DNA of 64,000 nucleotides from Anniella stebbinsi. Its lineage: Eukaryota; Chordata; Lepidosauria; Squamata; Anniellidae. A model generated the notes under the pieces. It was not told the DNA's origin. It was given only the letters and a program-made list of their open reading frames with translations, and searched no databases. Positions 21,742 through 32,205 of the stretch are shown piece after piece. The translations under genes and the position numbers were made by a program. Each line of letters opens with the position of its first letter. The first letter of the stretch is position 1. Location: positions 218,482,017-218,546,016 of the forward strand of contig JARDYH010000004.1 in the NCBI GenBank assembly GCA_029215795.1. Reading direction: 5' to 3'.

Positions 21742-22096
21742 GGCTGCCTCTACAAGAGAGGTTTAAAGCTCTTTCAAGGCGCTTAAAAAAATTTACCTCT
21801 ACAAGAACAGAGCGCAAATCGGGCGTAGAGGCGCGTTATCTGTCCGATTATGCGCATTATCGAATGTGCGTTAAATCGCGAGTTTTATTTTGCTCCGGCT
21901 GTTAAAGCGCATTTTGACTATGTGAACAAGCGCTTATGCGCATTAACTACTTGTAAAGTGCATTTTGGTCATCCGTTAATGCGCTTCGCCGCCTCTCGAC
22001 GCCTCTCGTGCAGAGGTATTAGGTGTAAATGCGCTTCAGCGATTATGTGCATAATCGCCTAACCGGGCACAAAAGCGAATCCTTGTAGAGGGGACC
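21742..22096 (+). mobile_element. Family D MITE, 355 bp, 3-bp TSD TTG
   Basis: Ends GGCTGCCTCTACAAGAGAGG and CTTGTAGAGGGGACC, flanked by TTG on both sides (21739-21741, 22097-22099). Internal 'gcgcattatcg' and 'cgattatgtgcataatcg' palindromes. The 70-codon ORF inside is repeat-derived. Confidence 0.88.
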
Positions 22097-24280
22097 TTGG
22101 GCTAACGCTCTGTGGTGTGGCAAAACAGTCATTTAGCCCACCAGACCTGTTTTTGGGGGCACAAGTATTTTGTGGCTGCTTTTAATTTTGAGTAGAGTTG
22201 TATGCCAAGAATAAGAATCTCTGATTAGGCTTCCTATGGAAGGGAGGTTCTAGCTGTGGATTGCCAAGGGGAAGGACCTTAATTTAAAATTTAAACTTAA
22301 AATAACTATTTAGTTTAAATTATTTTAATGCACATTCTTTATATAAGGGCATTTTAAGCCAATTTGATTTATTTGACCAGAATTTATGTGATTTGTTTTA
22401 TAGAACTGTTTCACTTTCATGGCCATAGAATAAAATTCTGCTTCTACTCCTTGATGGAAAAAGAAGAAATGGTTGGTATTCTTGACCAAGCAGCACTGCA
22501 TACTATTGGCAGAGGATTAATTCCATGTTCTCCTTCTCTCCCAGTTGGGGTGTTCAGAGACTGATAGGAAAACAATTGGCAACTGGGTGGGAATTGGAAT
22601 GGAGCAGCTGGAAAGAGAGGAGGGAAGAAGGGACACATAAATATAAAAATGATAGAGAGAATAAGTCATTTCCTGGTTCACACTAAGAGCTCCATCACAC
22701 CAGCGATTTAATGCATTCTTGCCATGCCTGGTGTACGGATTTGCAGCATGGTACTCACATGACGCCATGCCTGTCCGGCTGACACCCCGCCTCTTCCCCA
22801 GCCTTTCCTAGAACGCTAAAAGCCTGGATTCTTTTCCCTAAGTGCATTTAACGCGTCCAAAGTCTCTGTGTAGTTTTAAAGGAACTGGGGGCTTGAATGG
22901 ATTGCATCAGGTCCTGGCAGGGAAAAGCGATCTCTCCCAGCAGCCGGCTCCAAGCCTCAATATAAAACCCAAACATTGCATCCCAGGCTCGAAAGCATTT
23001 TTTAAAATCATGCAATGCCTGAATCTCTGCAGAGACAGGGTTGTCCTCCCTTGATGCCCCCAAAGAGCCAGACTAAAGGGTCGTTCCATTTTTGCCTGGC
23101 AGAAAAGCTGTCTGGTTGAAGTACTCATCTGACAGGACCTGACTGGAGGGAGAAAGAGAAGGGCAAGATTGGAAGAGCAAACGAGCAAAGGAGCGAAAAA
23201 GCAGCTCTTCAGGTGAAAGGAATCATAAGCTTGATGTGCTTTTGTCTCAGAGGTAAAAAAAAATGCAGAGGCAAACTGGGGAAGGGGGGATTAGGTGTGA
23301 TGGAGGTCTATGAAGCTATTTTTAAATATCCCTAGAGGTGGAAGTGAGCACTGTCCATAGACATCTGTGGAGAAATCCAAGATTTAATGTAGCTTGGATT
23401 GGGCACTAGTGTGACCCCCCCCCCCAAAAAAAAAACTACAAAAGCTAGCAGGGGAGAGAAGAGTCCCACAACTCAGTTCTAATGTAACCAAGCATCCAGA
23501 CCAAGCAAGCACTTATGCTCCATTGGCCTTCATGCAGACTTAGTGATTACATTTTTAAATGTTCAAAAACTCAAAACAACAACAAAATAAAAAAGCTTTT
23601 AAAAATCACCAACAGAAAACCCATGAGAATGAGGATGCCAACTTTCATGCTTTTGTTTTTTCAGCCCCCTAACCCACAGACTCAGGTTACCCATAAACAC
23701 TAGGGATACACTGCAACATTTTGTTGCAGGTTCCGCTTGTTCCCTCTATTTCCAATGTTCAGGTGTGAGTATTGTACTTATGTAGTCAAAACAGCATCAC
23801 TCTTGCTGAAGAGGGAGATATCAGCAAGCTGGAGTACAAAACACTTCAACAGGGAAAAACATCTACGGGTGCAATCAATCAGATTTTGCCCTTGGTGATC
23901 AGAACCCCCGAACTCAGAGGCATCCAATCATCCAATTCAGGGTGGGGGAAGTAATGGAGGCAGTATTTGCCTCCCCATCTTCCCACCCTGCTGATTTAGC
24001 TAGACGGGCTTTTTAGCCCATCTAGCGATGATGCTTCAGAGGAGTGGGAAACAGGTTGAAAGGATAACTGGTATCCTGGCTTCTCTAGTCTCCTCCCCAC
24101 CCTGCCCCCTGCCCCCCTTCTCCAAGCCAGTTCTTTCCACACCGGCTGCGAGGGGAAGGCGATCGGATGCCCAACTCCCCCTTCCGAGGTCAGAGTGCTA
24201 TCTCCAAAATTGAAAGGGGAATCTGAGCAAGCCTATGGTCCATAGGACGCCTGCCCAAGGGCCACAGGATTGTTCTCTAA
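22097..24280. other. Intergenic; possible long foldback element
   Basis: 'agagctccatcacacc' at 22686 and 'ggtgtgatggaggtct' at about 23296 could be the two ends of a family G-like element (about 620 bp). Beyond that I see a C13/A10 run at about 23418-23435 and unique sequence. No gene. Confidence 0.4.
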
Positions 24281-24380
24281 GGGCACAGTCCTACGCATGC
24301 TTAGACAGAAAAAAAAATGGCTGACACATGCTTGGATTCGTAGGGCTTTTCCCTCTCTAAACATGCATAGGATTGCACCC
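24281..24380. mobile_element. Family B MITE, 100 bp, TSD TAA
   Basis: Ends GGGCACAGTCCTACGCATG and CATGCATAGGATTGCACCC, flanked by TAA on both sides (24278-24280, 24381-24383). This supports a TNA 3-bp target for family B. Confidence 0.75.
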
Positions 24381-24619
24381 TAAGGATGTTAGTTGGTTGC
24401 TATTGTAGAGGAAAAGCAGATTTTTCTGCAGAAAAAGCCACATTTTCTGCAGAAAAATACCATGGTTTCTACTGAAAATCACCCCTCTGCCTGGCTTCTA
24501 TTTGCTCCTGAAGGTGCATTTTCAGGATACAGTATTTCTGGGTAGAGGGCAAAAAGCAGACAAGAGGAAGCGACTTTCTGTAGAAAACTGGCACACTGCC
24601 ATTATGGATCCAAAGCACA

Positions 24620-25260
24620 ATCAGAATTGAGACCCTGCGGTTGTTTTCTGTCCAAAATAAAACACCTGTTTCAACAAATGACTCAATTCACGTGTCGTTT
24701 GGCTCTAAGAGGTGAGTCGTTACTGGCATTTGTTTCCTTGCCCATATTCTTCTACAGTGTAGTTTAATTATGCAAAGGGGTTTTTGTGTGTGTGTGTGGC
24801 CTATTTCCCCCTCCCCCTCCTTTTGCATAATTCTCTCCGCATCGTTCACAGGATTTGCATTCTGAAGCACCAAGAAAGCAAAGAAGAGCACAATTAGTGC
24901 ATTTTATGTAATAACTTTGTCATTTTTAATTAGAACAAAATATAAGGAGGTTGAGGGGGAAGGTAGGGCAGGACTCAAAGGAATGTTGCTATTAAGGTTC
25001 ATTTGCATGGACAGCTCTGTTTTGATCAGAGGCGGCAATTAGAATAATTTTACTGAACAATTTGAGGATTCCTAATTTCAAAGGAAGATAAAGATTCAAG
25101 CTGCGTGAGAAGCAGAAATTCGGCAGGTGAACTTTGCTCCAGCACAGATGCCATGATGGAGAGAGCTTCATCTGTTGAATTTCTTTCATATATATACATA
25201 TATAAATAATCAGGCATTGGAGCCCTGACAGGAAGAGAAAATACAGTCATTTTACTTGCA
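24620..25260. other. Unique AT-rich block, candidate conserved non-coding
   Basis: No repeat family is recognised. It contains octamer-like 'atttgcat' motifs (about 24853, 25001) and homeodomain-type 'tttaattaga' (about 24928). This is only a pattern impression; conservation cannot be tested here. Confidence 0.25.
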
Positions 25261-25289
25261 GAATAAAGAGCAACATTTTAAAACTATTC

Positions 25290-25362
25290 CTAGCCTAATC
25301 CTACGCATGTTTACTCAGAAGTAAGTTCCATTATGTGTCGCATGCTTAGGAATATGTCTGTG
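25290..25362. repeat. Short palindromic repeat fragment
   Basis: 'aatcctacgcatgtttactc' with 'agaagtaagttccatt' is a common amniote palindromic repeat. A relative lies at about 53012-53135. Confidence 0.45.
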
Positions 25363-25654
25363 CTATGTATTTCTTAAAAGATTTAGTGTGACACGTTGTT
25401 CTGTTCTTGGTTACATATGGAGGGCTGAAACTCCAGTCTTCATTAGTCTCTGACACCAGTTTAGGGGAAATATGTATACGATAGTACTATGTGTCTCCCA
25501 GCCGACGCTTGAGCACATAATAAAGATGGCCATTATCATTCTAATAAAACCTTTCGTTATGATTTCCATCTTTTCAAGATGTCCTAAAGGAGAATTTTAA
25601 ATTTGGTAGTGGAATTTAGAACCGTAAGGAGCTGCCTGATATCGACTCAGAACA

Positions 25655-25868
25655 TTTTAAAGACTGTGGAAACCAGTGCCTCCGATTTCAGTGAGGCTGT
25701 GAACCATTCTGGGTTCCAGTCAGAACCAGCCAGAACTCTAAAGAGGTTATCCAAGGTGCTGGACCCGGGGGGGGGGGGGTTATGGCTCAGCACCTTGGAT
25801 AGCTCCGAGTTCTGACTGAAAACAGGAATGGATTCACAAACATATTGAAATCAGAGCCACCAGCCTCC
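25655..25868. repeat. Family I palindromic repeat
   Basis: Inverted arms ('attctgggttccagtcagaa' and its complement) around 'tccaaggtgctgg', G13 and 'cagcaccttgga'. The outer ends are slightly eroded compared with 38499-38707. Confidence 0.7.
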
Positions 25869-26084
25869 ATTCCCTAGTTCTGGATTAGTATGGCTGTTTT
25901 ATCGATTCTTGTGCTGTTCATTGTTTGGGGTTATATTGCATTTTATTCTTTTTAATATTTGCATTGTATTTTAGGTGTTTAAACGTGTTTTAAATGGTAT
26001 ATTAGTGGGTTTTTTAACCAAATATAATCCATCCAGGGGACATTAATCATTGGGCAGCTTAGAAATGTATTAAGGGTGCAATCA

Positions 26085-26155
26085 TAGAATCATAGATTTG
26101 TGTCGTTGGAAGGGACCACAAAGATCATCTAGTCCAATTCTCTGCAATGTGCAGG
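26085..26155 (-). repeat. CR1-type LINE 3' end fragment
   Basis: 'agaatcatagatttgtgtcg' then 'ggaagggaccacaaagatca' is the reversed CR1 terminus. Confidence 0.7.
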
Positions 26156-26254
26156 AAAACCAAATTAAACAAATCCTATGTCTTCTGACCTCAATGCTTC
26201 TAAGCCTCAAAACTTGGAGTCCTAGGAGAAGCATCCAGTGCAGCGTGGGAGGAA

Positions 26255-26350
26255 TACTAAGTCCATCTAGCTCAGTACTGCTTACACTGACTGGCAACAG
26301 CTCTCTAGAGAAGGGGACATTCCTCCCCACCCTCCAAGGAGATGCCAGGT
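26255..26350 (-). repeat. tRNA-derived SINE fragment, reverse
   Basis: 'catctagctcagtactgctt' followed by 'actgactggcaacagctct' matches the body of the tRNA SINE seen more fully at 47233 and 60011. Confidence 0.6.
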
Positions 26351-26445
26351 ATTCCTGGTTTTTTGTTACTTATTTCTTAACTGTGATAAGGAAAATTCCA
26401 TCAGCAGAAATACAGACATTGCTTGGCAATACAAAATATCTACAG

Positions 26446-26585
26446 CAGGATTCCCCAACCTAGTGTCCTGCAGATGTCTTGAACCAGAACTCCCAGCATT
26501 CCTGACCACTGGCCATGCTGGCTGGGGCTAATGGGAGTCAAAGTCCAAAGCATTTGGAGGGCACCAGTTTGGGGAGGCTGGACTA
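26446..26585. repeat. Family K palindromic repeat, full
   Basis: Left 'gattccccaacctagtgtcc', middle 'actggccatgctggctgggg', right 'caccagtttggggaggctgg'. Both arms present. Confidence 0.75.
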
Positions 26586-26664
26586 GAGAAGGCACTTTCA
26601 TGAAGTGGTTTTTTTATTAGATTAAAGGTGATTTTTTAAATTGGTTTAAGGTTTTATTGTTTTA

Positions 26665-27128
26665 AGACCAGAAGAACATAAGAAGAGCCATGCTGGATCA
26701 CACCGAGGGTCCATCCAGCACTCTGTTCACATAGTGGCCAACTAGCCGTTGCCCAGGGACCCACAAGCAGGACATGGGTACAATATTGCCCTCCAACCCA
26801 TGTTCCCCAGCAACTGGTGCAAATAGGCTTACTGACTCTGATACAGGAGGTAGCACATAGCCATCAGGGCTAGTTGCCATTGATAGCCTTCTCCTCCAGG
26901 AATTTATCCAACCCCCTTTTAAAGTCACCCAAACTGGTAGCTGTCACTACATCTTGTGGCAGCAAATTCCATAATTTAACTATACACTGTTCAAAGAAGT
27001 TCTTTCTTGTATCAGTCCTGAATATCCCACCAATCAGCTTCATGGGATGACTCCAGGTTCTAGTATTATGAGAGGGGAGAATAATGTCTTCCTATCCACA
27101 TTCTCCACACCATGCATAAACAGGTGAT
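26665..27128 (-). repeat. CR1/L2-type LINE 3' end
   Basis: Reversed 'aagaacataagaagagccat' through 'ccagcaactggtgca', 'tagccattgatagccttctc' and 'atgggatgactccagg'. It matches the 3' end of the longer LINE at 50577-52219. Confidence 0.8.
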
Positions 27129-27875
27129 TGTATGCCACTTTTTCCATAATAGCAGATAAATTGGTATAGAAATGTAAATAATATATAAATAGCTTAGAAT
27201 CTACACATGCAACATTATGCATGTTAGATAATGTCACCAGGAAGATTTGCATGTAGATTCCATGTTGCTTCTTACATGGTTGTCCATTCTGTGTAGAAGG
27301 TAAACATATAGCTTTGCACAGCACAAAAGTTCATGCAGTGTGTAAACTGTAGGTTGTCACATGCGATTGATTTCTCAACTCAGGTGTTTTTTTTCTTGTA
27401 TGCATGGAGGCTCACATGTTATTTCCCAGTACCTGAATTCTGTAACATACGAAGCGTCCTTCCAGTTCTGGAAGTGTCATTTACGGTTGCTTCATACACG
27501 TGTTCATCACTTGGTGAATGCATGTGTGAAATAGGCCATTACCGATATCACTCTGGTGGTAGAACCTTCATATCAGTTCGAACACAAGACTTTTCAAAGG
27601 AGTTGTTTGCACACTCAACTGGTAGCCTTCAAGGTCTGGTCACAAATGCACAACGTTCACTTGATTTATCTACATATGGCTGTGTGAACTGTCTACCACA
27701 TCAGAAAAACATGAGATTTTATTAATTTACTTCTCAAAGCATTTCAGTCCCGCTCTTCAGTGAAAAGACTCCCCAACATCAATATTGAGACAGTCCCTGT
27801 CCTCAGGCTTACAACCTAAAAAAGACATAAGACATTAAGGAAAGGGATTGGGAGGGAGGAGGAACCAAAAACAGG
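27129..27875. other. Intergenic, nothing recognised
   Basis: The 130-codon + frame at 27333-27725 shows no domain and has no supporting signals; probably chance. Confidence 0.45.
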
Positions 27876-27883
27876 ATGGTGAT

Positions 27884-28721
27884 TAGGGATGTGTATCGTA
27901 TTGTTAAAATGTACGATAACGATACGATATGCTCTTTATCGTGCATACAATTAACATTAACAATACGATACTTCCTACGATAATCATCAGAGACAATAAT
28001 TTTCAGCCCGATTATATCGGATTATCGGACTGCCATATAAATAAACCTATACCTTCTGTATTTTCAAAGTTAGAGGCTTGAAACTTGGCCATAGGGCTTA
28101 TGGGGTATGCCTAAGTATGTGTATGAAATTTGAGATCGTATATGTATTAAAGATCGTTTAAGTTCTGACGGGTCAGAATGACAGCTCGCCACGTGCGTTC
28201 ATTCAGACCTGTCAAAAAGTTGCACGATCTTTAATAAATTCATATAAAATTGAGGGTTATAGGGATCGATCTCAAATTTCATACACATGTCTAGCACATG
28301 TTGCTACACATATGTGCCAAATTTCAGATCAATCCTGCCGCCCCTGTATTTTATATGAATTTTTGAAAGATCGTGCAACTTTTGACCTGTCAGAACTTAA
28401 ATGATCTTTAATAAATTCATATAAAATCAAGGGTTGGAGGGATTGATCTCAAATTTCATACACATACTTAGGCATACCCCATAAGCCCTGTGACCAAGTT
28501 TCAAGCCTGTCACTTTGAAAATACAGAAGTTATAGGCATTTTTTCTAAAAAAAAAATTCCAGCTCTAAGGGCACAATGGGGCTGCAAATTAAATATCGTA
28601 TTTCCGATAATTATGGTGAAGACGATACAGTTCACCTACGATATTATCGGAGACGATCATTTTTTTGGTCCGAAATTACGATAACGATAAAATACGATAT
28701 TTTCTGGCGTGCACATCCCTA
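27884..28721. mobile_element. Family E MITE (hAT-like), perfect 8-bp TSD
   Basis: An 838-bp element with ends TAGGGATGTGTATCG and GCGTGCACATCCCTA, flanked by perfect ATGGTGAT (27876-27883, 28722-28729). Subterminal 'acgataacgatacgat' repeats occur at both ends. The interior is a large imperfect inverted repeat based on 'taataaattcatataaaat'. Confidence 0.88.
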
Positions 28722-28729
28722 ATGGTGAT

Positions 28730-29327
28730 GCTTAATTCAGTTACTCTGATAGATGGACATTTACCTATTCTGGAACCAATTGAACTCAGGTTTGCATTGC
28801 ATCTTATTGGCCTTCTGGGATGGCATGTTCCTCGCTGACTTGCTCTTCTTCTTTTCCTTCTTTTCTGCAGTTTCTCTTCTTTTGACTTCAAGATTAATCT
28901 GTTTCTTCTCTCTTCCCCTCCAGAGCGACTTAGGAGAGGGCAGAAGGAGCCATCCAGTGGTAATTTTAGAGTAGCCATGTTCCTTCAGTTGTGAAGCACA
29001 CAAGGGACAGTTATCTTACCTCCGCCCCACCGCTGCCGCCATAACTGCTACTCCATGCTTTACAACTGCTTCTCCATCCCTGATATGTTAGAACAACTAC
29101 GAAACTGCTCACCCTGGTTGAAAAACGAAAGACTCCGAGCATGCACACTCTTGCATTTTAAACTCACTGAAATCATCGCAACACGTATAAAATGGGAGTT
29201 TGCTTTTGATGCCCTCATCGCCTGCCACGCTCTGGCAGCTCATTTGCCACCCCACCCCCAGCTGCAGGGCCCTCGACTTTGACCCCAAGGTCCAGGCTTA
29301 TCTGCCCCACACTGGCGCCACCATGGC
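28730..29327. other. Upstream of PRKG2; possible decayed Lys-rich frame on -
   Basis: On the - strand, 28761-29003 is open and encodes a lysine/arginine-rich stretch with a KKEKKK cluster. I cannot match it to a family. The + strand shows a pyrimidine-rich tract (28840-28920). Could be a processed-pseudogene scrap or chance. Confidence 0.25.
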
Positions 29328-29510
29328 GCCATGTGCTACCTCCAGTATTAGAGGCGGTAAGCCCATGTACACCAATTGTTGGGGAACATGGGCAGGAGGG
29401 TGTTGCTGCACTCCTGTCTTGCTGGTGGGCTCCTAGTCGATAGCTAGCTGGCTGGCCACTGTGGAGCTGGAATGTTGAGCCAAATGGACCCTTGGCCTGA
29501 TCCGACGAAT
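29328..29510 (+). repeat. LINE 3' end abutting the PRKG2 promoter
   Basis: 'gtgctacctccagtattaga' through 'ttgttggggaacatgggcag', 'ctggctggccactgtgga' and 'cttggcctgatccgacgaat' is the CR1/L2-type 3' end. It ends about 55 bp before the TATA-like box. Confidence 0.75.
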
Positions 29511-29554
29511 TAAATGGCGGTCGCTCCCACAGCTGTGGTCTACTTGGCTCTCAA

Positions 29555-29600
29555 GTGAGGGCCTATAAAAGTGCCCTCCCAGCTGCTCCTGCCCCTCCTC
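29555..29600 (+). promoter_or_regulatory. PRKG2: Putative PRKG2 core promoter (TATA-like)
   Basis: TATAAAA lies at 29564-29570, just before a strong rise in CpG content. If it is used, transcription would start near 29595. Human PRKG2 also begins with a non-coding exon; the exact start site here is inferred, not seen. Confidence 0.45.
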
Positions 29601-30250
29601 TCCTCCCCCGTCGGAGGCGTTCAAGTCTGCATGGCGCATTCGCCCATGCAAAGTCATCCCCGGCTGAGGCGGCCACGCAGCGCCGGTGCCCGCACGTGTG
29701 AATCCGGCCGCACTCCTGCGCGCCACGGCTCCTCTTTGCCAGAGTAAACAAGCCCTTGCGCGAGGCCGGGGAGGCGCACGGCGGGGTCCGGGCTCCAGCC
29801 TCGCCGCAAAGCAAAGGGCCGGCGCGAGCGAGCGCGCGAGCTCCCCGCCGCCGCGAGAGAAGGGCAAGCCGCGGGCGCCAGGCGGCCGCTGCTCCTCCTG
29901 CCGCTTGGTTTCCCTCCCTCCGTCCCTCCTTCCGGCGCCCTCCGTCCCTCTTTCCCTCCCGCCGTCCTTCTCCCGCGTGCGCTCTCGCGCCTGTCTGTCC
30001 TCGGCGCCCGCAAGCAGCAGCCGGGAGACGACGGCGCTGGTGGCGCTTCCACGACGCGCTGCCCGTCTGCTGCGCACCGTCTTTCCCCCCGTCCCCCCTC
30101 TCTCTCCCCCTCCCGTCCCCCCTCTCTCTTTCCCCCCTTCCCTTTCTCTGTGGGCCCCGCTGCTCCAGGCAGGGGCCCCGGCACTATCCCTGGAAAGGCG
30201 GAGGAAGTGACCGGAGAGGAGGGCTGCTGACCGGCCGCCTGAGCGGGCAG
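29595..30250 (+). other. PRKG2: PRKG2 exon 1, non-coding (5' UTR)
   Basis: Inferred from the donor site gcgggcag|gtgagt at 30250/30251, close to the splice consensus, in the CpG island 6.2 kb upstream of coding exon 2. The start is placed about 25 bp after the TATA-like box and is approximate. An upstream open frame of 38 codons starts at 29631. Confidence 0.55.
29631..29747 (+). other. Upstream ORF in PRKG2 exon 1
   Basis: ATG at 29631 followed by 38 codons and TAA at 29745-29747, arginine/serine/proline-rich. It could dampen translation of the main frame if the transcript starts upstream of it. Depends on the unproven transcription start. Confidence 0.25.
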
Positions 30251-30334
30251 GTGAGTGTAGCGAAGGCGCTGGCGGAGGCTGCCCGAGCTGTTCGGTGGGT
30301 AGGAGGAAGAGACGGAGCCGAGGACCAGGACCGG

Positions 30335-30354
30335 CGTGTGTGTGTGTGTGTGTG
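30335..30354. repeat. (GT)10 microsatellite in intron 1
   Basis: Short GT run 85 bp after the exon 1 donor. An (AC)n run follows at 30830-30849. Confidence 0.9.
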
Positions 30355-30583
30355 GGCCGGAGGGAAATTCAGGATACAGCAGCGCGTTGCCAGTTCACGT
30401 GTATGCATGTTGGTTGTGTGTGCAGTGGCATCTCCCCTACCCCACCCCACCCACACTTGTGGAATTTGTTGAGTGGGGGCCGGCTGAGAGAAATAGCCAC
30501 CTATTTGGAAGGGGGAAATCTGGTGGCAATGTTATGGGACTAGCGTGTATGCCACGCACATTCACACACTTTGTGTTCTGCAT

Positions 30584-30670
30584 TATTATTATTATTATTA
30601 TTATTTATTACATTTCCATGTCGCTCCGTAGTTGAAGCTCTCTGGGCGCTTTGCAGAGCATGAAATGCTC
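30584..30670 (-). repeat. Retroposon 3' tail with (TTA)n
   Basis: 'ttattattattatttattac' followed by 'gaagctctctgggcgctttg' is the reversed 3' tail also seen at 41105 and 48973. Confidence 0.65.
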
Positions 30671-32002
30671 CAGAATAACCCAGGCTGCTAGTACGTCTTG
30701 AAATCCCAGCTTTACTTCAAACATGATGGATTGATTGAACTGGGGCAGGGTGGAAAAGAATCCCAGCTTTTTAACAATTTGGCCTAATTGAGAGCAGCTC
30801 CACTTCACGCTTCTTATTATAGCAATTATAACACACACACACACACACCCGTTTTATGATTCCAGAAGAAAGCCATAAAGCATGTTCAGAGATAACTAAT
30901 CATGTTGTCTCAGTGGCAGAGGTTGCTTTACATCTGTATGCAGTGGGGAACTGGATCTGGTGCACTTTAGAGGTGTTGGGTATATGATTGCCTGTTGGGA
31001 GAGAGATTTTGCATTGGGTGTGGGGGGGGTGAACTAGGGTAGTGGTGGTGGTCTTCTCTAGAGTGCAACACGTTGAAATTAGAAGTACATATCGATTTTT
31101 ACCAGGAGTTCCTTGTCTGTTCATTTCACCCATGTTTGATAGAGCTGGAATTTAACGACTGTAGAATGCATCTACTTTTTCGCCCATATATAAGGTGACG
31201 TTCATTTGAGCTAAGTTGTGGAGCCTCATTGCACTATTAGGTGTTAGGATTTCACCTACAAAACATATTTCCCAAGTATATTTTTTGCTGGGGGAGGAGA
31301 GAGGTGATGAGATGAGATGGCACATGAGTTTCATCTAAGTGTCAACGTTGAATATATCTATACATGCATGAATAGCTTTCTTCGTTTCTGTTTACCAAGG
31401 TATATAACGGGAAAATCAAGTTTATATAACAGGAGGGCATTTTGCCTGTGTGCCTATATGTATATTAAATAACCTCTGCTGGGAGTGATTGTAGTAAATG
31501 TACCACTCCCAAGATGTGCTGCAGAATGGAACTGTTTGATTGGAACTCTGTTGCTTCTGGGGATAGGATGAGACAGAGGAGGAGATGAAGATCTGATGCG
31601 ACTTGATCGCACACTGGCCCCTGCGTTGCTTAATTAAATAGCACAGCAACAACTGAGAAAGATGGAAGAGTTTTCAGAGCAACCAAAGCCATCTGTGAGC
31701 ATTATCACCAGTTATTGGAGGTGTGTGTGTGGTACATAGGAGATCCTTCTGGAAAAGTTCAGGCCGTCAGACATATATGCATGAAATCACAATACACCAT
31801 GCCACCCTTTCTCTCTCTCTCTCTCCCCCTCCCTCTCCCTCTCTCCCTCTCTCACACACACACTCACACATGCACACATCTGTTAACCCACGTACATCCA
31901 TTCCACACTATGTTCCCCCTTTCTCTTTCTCTCTCCCATTCCCACTCTGGCTGCCTCCCCTCCTCAGCTCTGTCCCCCACTTTAAATACAGCTTCAATTG
32001 TC
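30671..32002. other. Intron 1, mostly unique sequence
   Basis: Contains (CT)n/(CA)n at 31808-31866. Nothing else recognised. Confidence 0.5.
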
Positions 32003-32205
32003 AGCCAGTGCAGTATATGGTAGAGTGTTGCATTTGGACCTGGTAGACCTGGGTTCAAATCCTCACTGAGTCATATGCTTTCTTGGGTTGCCTTGGGCCA
32101 GTCATTCACACTCGCCCCAACCTATGTCTCTGCACTCTGGTGAAAATGTCCTCATGGATGCCACCATGAGCTTTTTGGGAAAAGGCTTTGTGACAAGCTA
32201 CTTGT
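32003..32205 (+). repeat. tRNA-derived SINE (Sauria-like), diverged
   Basis: 'gtagacctgggttcaaatcc' is a B-box-like block, followed by 'cttgggccagtcattcacac'. The tail is degraded. Confidence 0.6.

Larger units (their letters stand above)
29575..30335. promoter_or_regulatory. PRKG2: CpG island over PRKG2 exon 1
   Basis: About 750 bp of very GC- and CpG-rich sequence in an otherwise AT-rich region, with many GGCGC/GCGCG motifs and pyrimidine-rich tracts (29900-30150). Long overlapping ORFs on both strands reflect the base composition and are not genes. It covers the inferred first exon and its donor site. Confidence 0.85.

Noticed and set aside
21850..22062. Repeated small ORF (about 65-70 codons, also at 33547-33741)
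   Set aside because: The similar peptides come from two copies of the family D MITE, not from a gene family.
29433..30472. Long overlapping ORFs on both strands (up to 238 codons) in the CpG island
   Set aside because: GC-rich sequence lacks stop codons in all frames; composition is Arg/Pro/Ser/Ala-rich and no domain is seen. The region fits promoter plus 5' UTR.
31715..32046. ORFs rich in Ser/Leu/Pro/His
   Set aside because: Encoded by a (CT)n/(CA)n microsatellite.
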